The position numbers and the translations under genes are program-made. The notes under the pieces were generated by a model that had not been told where the DNA came from, ran no database searches, and saw only the letters and a program-made list of their open reading frames with translations. Positions 10,800-25,000 of a stretch of DNA of 64,000 bases are shown here, in pieces. The DNA is from Agelaius tricolor (lineage: Eukaryota > Chordata > Aves > Passeriformes > Icteridae), in NCBI GenBank assembly GCA_023055355.1, contig JALJCS010000039.1, positions 62,001-126,000 of the forward strand, written 5' to 3'. Position 1 is the stretch's first letter; each line of letters begins with the position of its first letter.

Positions 10800-13391
10800 T
10801 TAGCAAAAAGCATTTCCACTAGGTCTTGCATGGAGAAACTGTGCCAATGCAGAAAACACCCACAATTGTGTTCTAGAGGTTGCACGGTGGTCTGCAGAGT
10901 GTTTTGGAACAAGTAAAAGAACGTTGTCCAAAACAGTTCCTCTTGGAAGGGAATGTGAATGGAGAAGGCAGGAGAGTGAAAGGCGACTGTTTTCCACAAG
11001 TTTGCAAGCTGCGGACACAATCCCAGTGTAGTGGGGCTTCGTTCTTCGCCTTTCGGAAGATTCAGCTTTCCCCGGCTCCGGGAGGCGAAGAAGCTGCTTC
11101 TTGGCGCACAGAGCATTGTGCCGGTCGCGGTGCGTTCCAGAGAGCGGCTTCTGCCAAAAGACGCCCGGGACCGGTGCTCTGCTTCGGAGAGCTCCGTATC
11201 TAGGTCTTCTGCGTCGGCTGTCGACTACATCTTAGCAAAAAGCATTTTCACGAGGTCTCGCAAAAAGAAACTGCGCCAGTGCAGAAAACATCGCCTATTG
11301 TGTTCTAGAAGTTGCACGGAGGTCTGCAGAGTGTTTTGCAAGAAGTAAAAGAACGTTGTCCAAAACAGTTCCTCTTCGAAAGGAATGTGAAGGGAGAAGG
11401 CAGGAGAGTGAAAGGCGACTGTTTTCCACAAGTTTGCAAGCTGCGCACACAATCCCAGTGGAGTGCTGCTTCGTTCTTCGCCTTTCGGAAGATGCAGCTT
11501 TCCCCGCCTCCCGGAAGGGAACAATCGGCTTCTCCGCGCACAGAGCATTGTGCCGGTGGTGGTGCGTTCCAGAGAGCGGCTTCTGCCAAAAGACGCCCGG
11601 GACCGGTGCTCTGCTACGGAGAGCTCCGTATCTAGGTCTTCTGCGTCTGCTGTCGCCTGCATCTTAGCAAAAAGAAGGTCCACTAGGTCTCGCAATAAGA
11701 AGCTGTGCTTGTGCAGACAACACCAACAATAGTGTTCTAGAGGTTGCACGGTGGTCTGCAGACTCTTTTGCAAGAAGTAAAAGAACGTTTTCTAAAACAG
11801 CTCCTCTTGGAAGGGAATGTGAATGGAGAAGGCAGGAGAGTGGAAGGCGACTGTTTTCCACAAGTTTGCAAGCTGCGCACACAATCCCAGTGGAGTGCGG
11901 CTTCGTTCATCGCCTTTCGGAAGATGCAGCTTTCCCCGGCTCCCGGAGGTGAAGACGCGGCTTCTTCGCCATCAGAGCATTTTGACGGTCTGGGTTCGTT
12001 CCGGAGAGCGGCTTCTGCCAAAAGACGCGCGGGACCGGTGCTCTGCTTCGGAGAGCTCCGTATCTAGGTCTTCTGCGTCTGCTGTAGCCTACATCTTAGC
12101 AAAAAGCATTTCCACTAGGTCTTGCATGGAGAAACTGTATCAGTACAGAAAACATCGCCATTTGTGTTCTAGAGGTTGCACGGAGGTCTGCAGAGTGTTT
12201 TGCAAGATGTAAAAGAAAGTTGTCCAAAACAGCTCCTCTTGGAAGGGAATGTGAATGGAGAAAGCAGGAGAGTGGAAGGCGACTGTTTTCCACAAGTTTG
12301 CAAGCTGCGCACACAATCCCAGTGGAGTGCGGCTTCGTTCCTCGCCTTTCGGAAGATGCAGCTTTGCCCGGCTCTCGGAGGCAAAGAAGAGGCTTCTTCG
12401 CCATCAGAGCATTTTGACGGTCTGGGTTCGTTCCGGAGAGCGGCTTCTGCCAAAAGACGCCCGGGACCGGTGCTCTGCTTCGGAGAGCTCCGTATCTAGG
12501 TCTTCTGCGTCGGCTGTCGACTACATCTTAGCAAAAAGCATTTTCACGAGGTCTCGCAAAAAGAAACTGCGCCAGTGTAGAAAACATCGCCATTTGTGTT
12601 CTAGAGGTTGCACGGTGGTCTGCAGAGTGTTTTGGAAGAAGTAAAAGAACGTTGTCCAAAACAGCTCCTCTTCCAAGGGAATGTGAAGGGAGAAGGCAGG
12701 AGAGTGAAAGGCGACTGTTTTCCACAAGTTTGCAAGCTGCGCACACAATCCCAGTGGAGTGCGGCTTCGTTCCTCGCCTTTCGGAAGATGCAGCTTTGCC
12801 CGGCTATCGGAGGCAAAGAAGAGGCTTCTTCGCCATCAGAGCATTTTGACGGTCTGGGTGCGTTCCAGAGAGCGGCTTCTGCCAAAAGACGCCCGGGACC
12901 GGTGCTCTGCTTCGGAGAGCTCCGTATCTAGGTCTTCTGCGTCGGCTGTCGCCTTCATCTTAGCAAAAAGCATTTCCACTAGGTCTTGCATGGAGAAACT
13001 GTGCCAATGCAGAAAACACCCACAATTGTGTTCTAGAGGTTGCACGGAGGTCTGCAGAGTGTTTTGCAAGATGTAAAAGAAAGTTGTCCAAAACAGCTCC
13101 TCTTCCAAGGGAATGTGAAGGGAGAAGGCAGGAGAGTGGAAGGCGACTGTTTTCCACAAGTTTGCAAGCTGCGGACACAATCCCAGTGTAGTGGGGCTTC
13201 GTTCCTCGCCTTTCGGAAGATGCAGCTTTCCCCGGCTGCGGGAGGCGAAGAAGCTGCTTCTTGACGCACAAAGCATTGCGCCGGTGGTGGTGCGTTCCAG
13301 GGAGCGGCTTCTGCCGAAAGACGCCCGGGACCGGTGCTCTGCTTCGGAGAGCTCCGTATCTAGGTCTTCTGCGTCGGCTGTCGACTACATC
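10800..13391 (+). repeat. Six-monomer block (X m4 m5' m6 m7 m8'), first copy, 2592 bp
   Basis: This block is followed directly by a second copy at an offset of exactly 2592 bp (six times 432). Private variants in X (ggaacaag), m5' (aaaaagaaggtcc) and m8' appear in both copies, so the block was duplicated after those changes arose. Confidence 0.94.
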
Positions 13392-15983
13392 TTAGCAAAA
13401 AGCATTTCCACTAGGTCTTGCATGGAGAAACTGTGCCAATGCAGAAAACACCCACAATTGTGTTCTAGAGGTTGCACGGTGGTCTGCAGAGTGTTTTGGA
13501 ACAAGTAAAAGAACGTTGTCCAAAACAGTTCCTCTTGGAAGGGAATGTGAATGGAGAAGGCAGGAGAGTGAAAGGCGACTGTTTTCCACAAGTTTGCAAG
13601 CTGCGGACACAATCCCAGTGTAGTGGGGCTTCGTTCTTCGCCTTTCGGAAGATTCAGCTTTCCCCGGCTCCGGGAGGCGAAGAAGCTGCTTCTTGGCGCA
13701 CAGAGCATTGTGCCGGTCGCGGTGCGTTCCAGAGAGCGGCTTCTGCCAAAAGACGCCCGGGACCGGTGCTCTGCTTCGGAGAGCTCCGTATCTAGGTCTT
13801 CTGCGTCGGCTGTCGACTACATCTTAGCAAAAAGCATTTTCACGAGGTCTCGCAAAAAGAAACTGCGCCAGTGCAGAAAACATCGCCTATTGTGTTCTAG
13901 AAGTTGCACGGAGGTCTGCAGAGTGTTTTGCAAGAAGTAAAAGAACGTTGTCCAAAACAGTTCCTCTTCGAAAGGAATGTGAAGGGAGAAGGCAGGAGAG
14001 TGAAAGGCGACTGTTTTCCACAAGTTTGCAAGCTGCGCACACAATCCCAGTGGAGTGCTGCTTCGTTCTTCGCCTTTCGGAAGATGCAGCTTTCCCCGCC
14101 TCCCGGAAGGGAACAATCGGCTTCTCCGCGCACAGAGCATTGTGCCGGTGGTGGTGCGTTCCAGAGAGCGGCTTCTGCCAAAAGACGCCCGGGACCGGTG
14201 CTCTGCTACGGAGAGCTCCGTATCTAGGTCTTCTGCGTCTGCTGTCGCCTGCATCTTAGCAAAAAGAAGGTCCACTAGGTCTCGCAATAAGAAGCTGTGC
14301 TTGTGCAGACAACACCAACAATAGTGTTCTAGAGGTTGCACGGTGGTCTGCAGACTCTTTTGCAAGAAGTAAAAGAACGTTTTCTAAAACAGCTCCTCTT
14401 GGAAGGGAATGTGAATGGAGAAGGCAGGAGAGTGGAAGGCGACTGTTTTCCACAAGTTTGCAAGCTGCGCACACAATCCCAGTGGAGTGCGGCTTCGTTC
14501 ATCGCCTTTCGGAAGATGCAGCTTTCCCCGGCTCCCGGAGGTGAAGACGCGGCTTCTTCGCCATCAGAGCATTTTGACGGTCTGGGTTCGTTCCGGAGAG
14601 CGGCTTCTGCCAAAAGACGCGCGGGACCGGTGCTCTGCTTCGGAGAGCTCCGTATCTAGGTCTTCTGCGTCTGCTGTAGCCTACATCTTAGCAAAAAGCA
14701 TTTCCACTAGGTCTTGCATGGAGAAACTGTATCAGTACAGAAAACATCGCCATTTGTGTTCTAGAGGTTGCACGGAGGTCTGCAGAGTGTTTTGCAAGAT
14801 GTAAAAGAAAGTTGTCCAAAACAGCTCCTCTTGGAAGGGAATGTGAATGGAGAAAGCAGGAGAGTGGAAGGCGACTGTTTTCCACAAGTTTGCAAGCTGC
14901 GCACACAATCCCAGTGGAGTGCGGCTTCGTTCCTCGCCTTTCGGAAGATGCAGCTTTGCCCGGCTCTCGGAGGCAAAGAAGAGGCTTCTTCGCCATCAGA
15001 GCATTTTGACGGTCTGGGTTCGTTCCGGAGAGCGGCTTCTGCCAAAAGACGCCCGGGACCGGTGCTCTGCTTCGGAGAGCTCCGTATCTAGGTCTTCTGC
15101 GTCGGCTGTCGACTACATCTTAGCAAAAAGCATTTTCACGAGGTCTCGCAAAAAGAAACTGCGCCAGTGTAGAAAACATCGCCATTTGTGTTCTAGAGGT
15201 TGCACGGTGGTCTGCAGAGTGTTTTGGAAGAAGTAAAAGAACGTTGTCCAAAACAGCTCCTCTTCCAAGGGAATGTGAAGGGAGAAGGCAGGAGAGTGAA
15301 AGGCGACTGTTTTCCACAAGTTTGCAAGCTGCGCACACAATCCCAGTGGAGTGCGGCTTCGTTCCTCGCCTTTCGGAAGATGCAGCTTTGCCCGGCTATC
15401 GGAGGCAAAGAAGAGGCTTCTTCGCCATCAGAGCATTTTGACGGTCTGGGTGCGTTCCAGAGAGCGGCTTCTGCCAAAAGACGCCCGGGACCGGTGCTCT
15501 GCTTCGGAGAGCTCCGTATCTAGGTCTTCTGCGTCGGCTGTCGCCTTCATCTTAGCAAAAAGCATTTCCACTAGGTCTTGCATGGAGAAACTGTGCCAAT
15601 GCAGAAAACACCCACAATTGTGTTCTAGAGGTTGCACGGAGGTCTGCAGAGTGTTTTGCAAGATGTAAAAGAAAGTTGTCCAAAACAGCTCCTCTTCCAA
15701 GGGAATGTGAAGGGAGAAGGCAGGAGAGTGGAAGGCGACTGTTTTCCACAAGTTTGCAAGCTGCGGACACAATCCCAGTGTAGTGGGGCTTCGTTCCTCG
15801 CCTTTCGGAAGATGCAGCTTTCCCCGGCTGCGGGAGGCGAAGAAGCTGCTTCTTGACGCACAAAGCATTGCGCCGGTGGTGGTGCGTTCCAGGGAGCGGC
15901 TTCTGCCGAAAGACGCCCGGGACCGGTGCTCTGCTTCGGAGAGCTCCGTATCTAGGTCTTCTGCGTCGGCTGTCGACTACATC
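13392..15983 (+). repeat. Six-monomer block, second copy, 2592 bp
   Basis: It has the same content and order as 10800-13391 and appears identical at all diagnostic positions I checked. It leads into the ordinary m9 at 15984. Confidence 0.94.
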
Positions 15984-17276
15984 TTAGCAAAAAGCATTTC
16001 CACTAGGTCTTGCATGGAGAAACTGTATCAGTACAGAAAACATCGCCATTTGTGTTCTAGAGGTTGCACGGTGGTCTGCAGAGTGTTTTGCAAGAAGTAA
16101 AAGAACGTTGTCCAAAACAGCTCCTCTTCCAAGGGAATGTGAATGGAGAAGGCAGGAGAGTGAAAGGCGACTGTTTTCCACAAGTTTACAAGCTGCGCAC
16201 ACAATCCCAGTGGAGTGCGGCTTCATTCTTCGCCTTTCGGAAGATGCAGCTTTGCCCGGCTATCGGAGGCAAAGAAGAGGCTTCTTCGCCATCAGAGCAT
16301 TTTGACGGTCTGGGTGCGTTCCAGAGAGCGCCTTCTGCCAAAAGACGCCCGGGACCGGTGCTCTGCTTCGGAGAGCTCCGTATCTAGGTCTTCTGCGTCT
16401 GCTGTAGCCTACATCTTAGCAAAAAGTATTTCCACTAGGTCTTGCATGGAGAAACTGTATCAGTACAGAAAACATCGCCATTTGTGTTCTAGAGGTTGCA
16501 CGGAGGTCTGCAGAGTGTTTTGCAAGAAGTAAAAGAAAGTTGTCCATAACAGCTCCTCTTGGAAGTTAATGTGAATGGAGAAAGCAGGAGAGTGGAAGGC
16601 GACTGTTTTCCACAAGTTTGCAAGCTGCGCACACAATCCCAGTGGAGTGCGGCTTCGTTCATCGCCTTTCGGAAGATGCAGCTTTGCCCGGCTCTCGGAG
16701 GCAAAGAGGCTTCTCCGCGCACAGAGCATTGTGCCGGTGGTGGTGCGTTCCGGAGAGCGGCTTCTGGCAAAAGACGCCCGGGACCGGTGCTCTGCTTCGG
16801 AGAGCTCCGTATCTAGGTCTTCTGCGTCTGCTGTCGCCTACATCTTAGCAAAAAGTATTTCCACTAGGTCTTGCATGGAGAAACTGTATCAGTACAGAAA
16901 ACATCGCCATTTGTGTTCTAGAGGTTGCACGGAGGTCTGCAGAGTGTTTTGCAAGATGTAAAAGAAAGTTGTCCAAAACAGCTCCGTTAAGAGTGGAATG
17001 TGAAGGGAGAAGGCAGGAGAGTGGAAGGCGACTGTTTTCCACAAGTTTGCAAGCTGCGCACACAATCCCAGAGGAGTGGGGCTTCGTTCCTCGCCTTTCG
17101 GAAGATGCAGCTTTCCCCGGCTCCGGGAGGCGAAGAAGCTGCTTCTTGGCGCACAGAGCATTGTGCCGGTGGTGGTGCGTTCCAGGGAGCAGCTTCTGCC
17201 GAAAGACGCCCGGGACCGGTGCTCTGCTTCGGAGAGCTCCGTATCTAGGTCTTCTGCGTCGGCTGTCGACTACATC

Positions 17277-20200
17277 TTAGCAAAAAGCATTTTCACGAGG
17301 TCCCGCAAAAAGAAACTGCGCCAGTGTAGAAAACATCGCCATTTGTGTTCTAGAGGTTGCACGGTGGTCTGCAGAGTGTTTTGGAAGAAGTAAAAGAACG
17401 TTGTCCAAAACAGCTCCTCTTCCAAGGGAATGTGAATGGAGAAGGCAGGAGAGTGGAAGGCGACTGTTTTCTACAAGTTTGCAAGCTGCGGACACAATCC
17501 CAGTGGAGTGCGGCTTCGTTCCTCGCCTTTCGGAAGATGCAGCTTTGCCCGGCTCTCGGAGGCAAAGAAGAGGCTTCTTCGCCATCAGAGCATTTTGACG
17601 GTCTGGGTGCGTTCCAGAGAGCGCCTTCTGCCAAAAGACGCCCGGGACCGGTGCTCTGCTTCGGAGAGCTCCGTATCTAGGTCTTCTGCGTCTGCTGTCG
17701 CCTACATCTTAGCAAAAAGTATTTCCACTAGGTCTTGCATGGAGAAACTGTATCAGTACAGAAAACATCGCCATTTGTGTTCTAGAGGTTGCACGGAGGT
17801 CTGCAGAGTGTTTTGCAAGATGTAAAAGAAAGTTGTCCAAAACAGCTCCTTTAGGGAGGGGAATGTGAAGGGAGAAGGCAGGAGAGTGGAAGGCGACTGT
17901 TTTCCACAAGTTTGCAAGCTGCGCACACAATCCCAGTGGAGTGCGGCTTCGTTCCTCGCCTTTCGGAAGATGCAGCTTTGCCCGGATCCCAGAGGGGAAG
18001 AAACGGCTTCTTCGCGCTCAGGGTATTGTGGCGGTCGTGGTGCGTTCCAGAGAGCGGCTTCTGCCAAAAGACGCCCGGGACCGGTGCTCTGCTTCGGAGA
18101 GCTCCGTATCTAGGTCTTCTGCGTCTGCTGTCGACTACATCTTAGCAAAAAGCATTTCCACTAGGTCTTGCATGGAGAAACTGTGCCAATGCAGAAAACA
18201 CCCACAATTGTGTTCTAGAGGTTGCACGGAGGTCTGCAGAGTGTTTTGCAAGATGTAAAAGAAAGTTGTCCAAAACAGCTCCGTTAGGAGGGGAATGTGA
18301 AGGGAGAAGGCAGGAGAGTGGAAGGCGACTGTTTTCCACAAGTTTGCAAGCTGCGGACACAATCCCAGTGTAGTGGGGCTTCGTTCCTCGCCTTTCGGAA
18401 GATGCAGCTTTCCCCGGCTCCGGGAGGCGAAGAAGCTGCTTCTTGGCGCACAGAGCATTGTGCCGGTGGTGGTGCGTTCCAGAGAGCGGCTTCTGCCGAA
18501 AGACGCCCGGGACCGGTGCTCTGCTTCGGAGAGCTCCGTATCTAGGTCTTCTGCGTCGGCTGTCGACTACATCTTAGCAAAAAGCATTTTCACGAGGTCT
18601 CGCAAAAAGAAACTGCGCCAGTGCAGAAAACATCGCCTATTGTGTTCTAGAAGTTGCACGGAGGTCTGCAGAGTGTTTTGCAAGAAGTAAAAGAACGTTG
18701 TCCAAAACAGTTCCTCTTCGAAAGGAATGTGAAGGGAGAAGGCAGGAGAGTGAAAGGCGACTGTTTTCCACAAGTTTGCAAGCTGCGCACACAATCCCAG
18801 TGGAGTGCTGCTTCGTTCTTCGCCTTTCGGAAGATGCAGCTTTCCCCGCCTCCCGGAAGGGAACAATCGGCTTCTCCGCGCACAGAGCATTGTGCCGGTG
18901 GTGGTGCGTTCCAGAGAGCGGCTTCTGCCAAAAGACGCCCGGGACCGGTGCTCTGCTACGGAGAGCTCCGTATCTAGGTCTTCTGCGTCTGCTGTCGCCT
19001 ACATCTTAGCAAAAAGCATGTCCACTAGGTCTCGCAATAAGAAGCTGTGCTTGTGCAGACAACACCAACAATAGTGTTCTAGAGGTTGCACGGTGGTCTG
19101 CAGACTCTTTTGCAAGAAGTAAAAGAACGTTTTCTAAAACAGCTCCTCTTGGAAGGGAATGTGAATGGAGAAGGCAGGAGAGTGGAAGGCGACTGTTTTC
19201 CACAAGTTTGCAAGCTGCGGACACAATCCCAGTGGAGTGCGGCTTCGTTCATCGCCTTTCGGAAGATGCAGCTTTCCCCGGCTCCCGGAGGTGAAGACGC
19301 GGCTTCTTCGCCATCAGAGCATTTTGACGGTCTGGGTTCGTTCCGGAGAGCGGCTTCTGCCAAAAGACGCGCGGGACCGGTGCTCTGCTTCGGAGAGCTC
19401 CGTATCTAGGTCTTCTGCGTCTGCTGTAGCCTACATCTTAGCAAAAAGCATTTCCACTAGGTCTTGCATGGAGAAACTGTATCAGTACAGAAAACATCGC
19501 CATTTGTGTTCTAGAGGTTGCACGGAGGTCTGCAGAGTGTTTTGCAAGATGTAAAAGAAAGTTGTCCAAAACAGCTCCTCTTGGAAGGGAATGTGAATGG
19601 AGAAAGCAGGAGAGTGGAAGGCGACTGTTTTCCACAAGTTTGCAAGCTGCGCACACAATCCCAGTGGAGTGCGGCTTCGTTCCTCGCCTTTCGGAAGATG
19701 CAGCTTTGCCCGGCTCTCGGAGGCAAAGAAGAGGCTTCTTCGCCATCAGAGCATTTTGACGGTCTGGGTTCGTTCCGGAGAGCGGCTTCTGCCAAAAGAC
19801 GCCCGGGACCGGTGCTCTGCTTCGGAGAGCTCCGTATCTAGGTCTTCTGCGTCGGCTGTCGACTACATCTTAGCAAAAAGCATTTTCACGAGGTCTCGCA
19901 AAAAGAAACTGCGCCAGTGTAGAAAACATCGCCATTTGTGTTCTAGAGGTTGCACGGTGGTCTGCAGAGTGTTTTGGAAGAAGTAAAAGAACGTTGTCCA
20001 AAACAGCTCCTCTTCCAAGGGAATGTGAAGGGAGAAGGCAGGAGAGTGAAAGGCGACTGTTTTCCACAAGTTTGCAAGCTGCGCACACAATCCCAGTGGA
20101 GTGCGGCTTCGTTCCTCGCCTTTCGGAAGATGCAGCTTTGCCCGGCTATCGGAGGCAAAGAAGAGGCTTCTTCGCCATCAGAGCATTTTGACGGTCTGGG

Positions 20201-22026
20201 TGCGTTCCAGAGAGCGGCTTCTGCCAAAAGACGCCCGGGACCGGTGCTCTGCTTCGGAGAGCTCCGTATCTAGGTCTTCTGCGTCTGCTGTCGCCTTCAT
20301 CTTAGCAAAAAGCATTTCCACTAGGTCTTGCATGGAGAAACTGTGCCAATGCAGAAAACACCCACAATTGTGTTCTAGAGGTTGCACGGAGGTCTGCAGA
20401 GTGTTTTGCAAGATGTAAAAGAAAGTTGTCCAAAACAGCTCCTCTTCCAAGGGAATGTGAAGGGAGAAGGCAGGAGAGTGGAAGGCGACTGTTTTCCACA
20501 AGTTTGCAAGCTGCGGACACAATCCCAGTGTAGTGGGGCTTCGTTCCTCGCTTTTCGGAAGATGCAGCTTTCCCCGGCTGCGGGAGGCGAAGAAGCTGCT
20601 TCTTGACGCACAAAGCATTGCGCCGGTGGTGGTGCGTTCCAGGGAGCGGCTTCTGCCGAAAGACGCCCGGGACCGGTGCTCTGCTTCGGAGAGCTCCGTA
20701 TCTAGGTCTTCTGCGTCGGCTGTCGACTACATCTTAGCAAAAAGCATTTCCACTAGGTCTTGCATGGAGAAACTGTATCAGTACAGAAAACATCGCCATT
20801 TGTGTTCTAGAGGTTGCACGGTGGTCTGCAGAGTGTTTTGCAAGAAGTAAAAGAACGTTGTCCAAAACAGCTCCTCTTCCAAGGGAATGTGAATGGAGAA
20901 GGCAGGAGAGTGAAAGGCGACTGTTTTCCACAAGTTTACAAGCTGCGCACACAATCCCAGTGGAGTGCGGCTTCATTCTTCGCCTTTCGGAAGATGCAGC
21001 TTTGCCCGGCTATCGGAGGCAAAGAAGAGGCTTCTTCGCCATCAGAGCATTTTGACGGTCTGGGTGCGTTCCAGAGAGCGCCTTCTGCCAAAAGACGCCC
21101 GGGACCGGTGCTCTGCTTCGGAGAGCTCCGTATCTAGGTCTTCTGCGTCTGCTGTAGCCTACATCTTAGCAAAAAGTATTTCCACTAGGTCTTGCATGGA
21201 GAAACTGTATCAGTACAGAAAACATCGCCATTTGTGTTCTAGAGGTTGCACGGAGGTCTGCAGAGTGTTTTGCAAGAAGTAAAAGAAAGTTGTCCATAAC
21301 AGCTCCTCTTGGAAGTTAATGTGAATGGAGAAAGCAGGAGAGTGGAAGGCGACTGTTTTCCACAAGTTTGCAAGCTGCGCACACAATCCCAGTGGAGTGC
21401 GGCTTCGTTCATCGCCTTTCGGAAGATGCAGCTTTGCCCGGCTCTCGGAGGCAAAGAGGCTTCTCCGCGCACAGAGCATTGTGCCGGTGGTGGTGCGTTC
21501 CGGAGAGCGGCTTCTGGCAAAAGACGCCCGGGACCGGTGCTCTGCTTCGGAGAGCTCCGTATCTAGGTCTTCTGCGTCTGCTGTCGCCTACATCTTAGCA
21601 AAAAGTATTTCCACTAGGTCTTGCATGGAGAAACTGTATCAGTACAGAAAACATCGCCATTTGTGTTCTAGAGGTTGCACGGAGGTCTGCAGAGTGTTTT
21701 GCAAGATGTAAAAGAAAGTTGTCCAAAACAGCTCCGTTAAGAGTGGAATGTGAAGGGAGAAGGCAGGAGAGTGGAAGGCGACTGTTTTCCACAAGTTTGC
21801 AAGCTGCGCACACAATCCCAGAGGAGTGGGGCTTCGTTCCTCGCCTTTCGGAAGATGCAGCTTTCCCCGGCTCCGGGAGGCGAAGAAGCTGCTTCTTGGC
21901 GCACAGAGCATTGTGCCGGTGGTGGTGCGTTCCAGGGAGCAGCTTCTGCCGAAAGACGCCCGGGACCGGTGCTCTGCTTCGGAGAGCTCCGTATCTAGGT
22001 CTTCTGCGTCGGCTGTCGACTACATC
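17277..22026 (+). repeat. 11-mer higher-order repeat, copy 4 (4750 bp)
   Basis: Standard order m1 to m11. One private substitution was noticed in m5 (gcggacac at about 19216-19223 instead of gcgcacac). Confidence 0.96.
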
Positions 22027-25000
22027 TTAGCAAAAAGCATTTTCACGAGGTCCCGCAAAAAGAAACTGCGCCAGTGTAGAAAACATCGCCATTTGTGTTC
22101 TAGAGGTTGCACGGTGGTCTGCAGAGTGTTTTGGAAGAAGTAAAAGAACGTTGTCCAAAACAGCTCCTCTTCCAAGGGAATGTGAATGGAGAAGGCAGGA
22201 GAGTGGAAGGCGACTGTTTTCTACAAGTTTGCAAGCTGCGGACACAATCCCAGTGGAGTGCGGCTTCGTTCCTCGCCTTTCGGAAGATGCAGCTTTGCCC
22301 GGCTCTCGGAGGCAAAGAAGAGGCTTCTTCGCCATCAGAGCATTTTGACGGTCTGGGTGCGTTCCAGAGAGCGCCTTCTGCCAAAAGACGCCCGGGACCG
22401 GTGCTCTGCTTCGGAGAGCTCCGTATCTAGGTCTTCTGCGTCTGCTGTCGCCTACATCTTAGCAAAAAGTATTTCCACTAGGTCTTGCATGGAGAAACTG
22501 TATCAGTACAGAAAACATCGCCATTTGTGTTCTAGAGGTTGCACGGAGGTCTGCAGAGTGTTTTGCAAGATGTAAAAGAAAGTTGTCCAAAACAGCTCCT
22601 TTAGGGAGGGGAATGTGAAGGGAGAAGGCAGGAGAGTGGAAGGCGACTGTTTTCCACAAGTTTGCAAGCTGCGCACACAATCCCAGTGGAGTGCGGCTTC
22701 GTTCCTCGCCTTTCGGAAGATGCAGCTTTGCCCGGATCCCAGAGGGGAAGAAACGGCTTCTTCGCGCTCAGGGTATTGTGGCGGTCGTGGTGCGTTCCAG
22801 AGAGCGGCTTCTGCCAAAAGACGCCCGGGACCGGTGCTCTGCTTCGGAGAGCTCCGTATCTAGGTCTTCTGCGTCTGCTGTCGACTACATCTTAGCAAAA
22901 AGCATTTCCACTAGGTCTTGCATGGAGAAACTGTGCCAATGCAGAAAACACCCACAATTGTGTTCTAGAGGTTGCACGGAGGTCTGCAGAGTGTTTTGCA
23001 AGATGTAAAAGAAAGTTGTCCAAAACAGCTCCGTTAGGAGGGGAATGTGAAGGGAGAAGGCAGGAGAGTGGAAGGCGACTGTTTTCCACAAGTTTGCAAG
23101 CTGCGGACACAATCCCAGTGTAGTGGGGCTTCGTTCCTCGCCTTTCGGAAGATGCAGCTTTCCCCGGCTCCGGGAGGCGAAGAAGCTGCTTCTTGGCGCA
23201 CAGAGCATTGTGCCGGTGGTGGTGCGTTCCAGAGAGCGGCTTCTGCCGAAAGACGCCCGGGACCGGTGCTCTGCTTCGGAGAGCTCCGTATCTAGGTCTT
23301 CTGCGTCGGCTGTCGACTACATCTTAGCAAAAAGCATTTTCACGAGGTCTCGCAAAAAGAAACTGCGCCAGTGCAGAAAACATCGCCTATTGTGTTCTAG
23401 AAGTTGCACGGAGGTCTGCAGAGTGTTTTGCAAGAAGTAAAAGAACGTTGTCCAAAACAGTTCCTCTTCGAAAGGAATGTGAAGGGAGAAGGCAGGAGAG
23501 TGAAAGGCGACTGTTTTCCACAAGTTTGCAAGCTGCGCACACAATCCCAGTGGAGTGCTGCTTCGTTCTTCGCCTTTCGGAAGATGCAGCTTTCCCCGCC
23601 TCCCGGAAGGGAACAATCGGCTTCTCCGCGCACAGAGCATTGTGCCGGTGGTGGTGCGTTCCAGAGAGCGGCTTCTGCCAAAAGACGCCCGGGACCGGTG
23701 CTCTGCTACGGAGAGCTCCGTATCTAGGTCTTCTGCGTCTGCTGTCGCCTACATCTTAGCAAAAAGCATGTCCACTAGGTCTCGCAATAAGAAGCTGTGC
23801 TTGTGCAGACAACACCAACAATAGTGTTCTAGAGGTTGCACGGTGGTCTGCAGACTCTTTTGCAAGAAGTAAAAGAACGTTTTCTAAAACAGCTCCTCTT
23901 GGAAGGGAATGTGAATGGAGAAGGCAGGAGAGTGGAAGGCGACTGTTTTCCACAAGTTTGCAAGCTGCGCACACAATCCCAGTGGAGTGCGGCTTCGTTC
24001 ATCGCCTTTCGGAAGATGCAGCTTTCCCCGGCTCCCGGAGGTGAAGACGCGGCTTCTTCGCCATCAGAGCATTTTGACGGTCTGGGTTCGTTCCGGAGAG
24101 CGGCTTCTGCCAAAAGACGCGCGGGACCGGTGCTCTGCTTCGGAGAGCTCCGTATCTAGGTCTTCTGCGTCTGCTGTAGCCTACATCTTAGCAAAAAGCA
24201 TTTCCACTAGGTCTTGCATGGAGAAACTGTATCAGTACAGAAAACATCGCCATTTGTGTTCTAGAGGTTGCACGGAGGTCTGCAGAGTGTTTTGCAAGAT
24301 GTAAAAGAAAGTTGTCCAAAACAGCTCCTCTTGGAAGGGAATGTGAATGGAGAAAGCAGGAGAGTGGAAGGCGACTGTTTTCCACAAGTTTGCAAGCTGC
24401 GCACACAATCCCAGTGGAGTGCGGCTTCGTTCCTCGCCTTTCGGAAGATGCAGCTTTGCCCGGCTCTCGGAGGCAAAGAAGAGGCTTCTTCGCCATCAGA
24501 GCATTTTGACGGTCTGGGTTCGTTCCGGAGAGCGGCTTCTGCCAAAAGACGCCCGGGACCGGTGCTCTGCTTCGGAGAGCTCCGTATCTAGGTCTTCTGC
24601 GTCGGCTGTCGACTACATCTTAGCAAAAAGCATTTTCACGAGGTCTCGCAAAAAGAAACTGCGCCAGTGTAGAAAACATCGCCATTTGTGTTCTAGAGGT
24701 TGCACGGTGGTCTGCAGAGTGTTTTGGAAGAAGTAAAAGAACGTTGTCCAAAACAGCTCCTCTTCCAAGGGAATGTGAAGGGAGAAGGCAGGAGAGTGAA
24801 AGGCGACTGTTTTCCACAAGTTTGCAAGCTGCGCACACAATCCCAGTGGAGTGCGGCTTCGTTCCTCGCCTTTCGGAAGATGCAGCTTTGCCCGGCTATC
24901 GGAGGCAAAGAAGAGGCTTCTTCGCCATCAGAGCATTTTGACGGTCTGGGTGCGTTCCAGAGAGCGGCTTCTGCCAAAAGACGCCCGGGACCGGTGCTCT

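Larger units (their letters stand above)
9503..17276 (+). repeat. Expanded variant HOR, copy 3 (18 monomers, 7774 bp)
   Basis: The order is m1, m2, m3, X, m4, m5', m6, m7, m8', X, m4, m5', m6, m7, m8', m9, m10, m11. The gain over the standard unit is seven monomers (3024 bp). X (10800-11231 and 13392-13823) is a monomer type absent from the other copies. It has an m3-like head, the private tttggaacaag, gattcagc and gccggtcgcggtg. m5' and m8' carry private substitutions shared by both internal copies. The flanking parts m1-m3 and m9-m11 match the standard unit. Confidence 0.95.

Noticed and set aside
11225..11773. 182-codon minus-strand frame, present again at 13817-14365
   Set aside because: It arises from private variants in the m5' monomer that let the frame run into the next unit. 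It exists twice only because the six-monomer block is duplicated.
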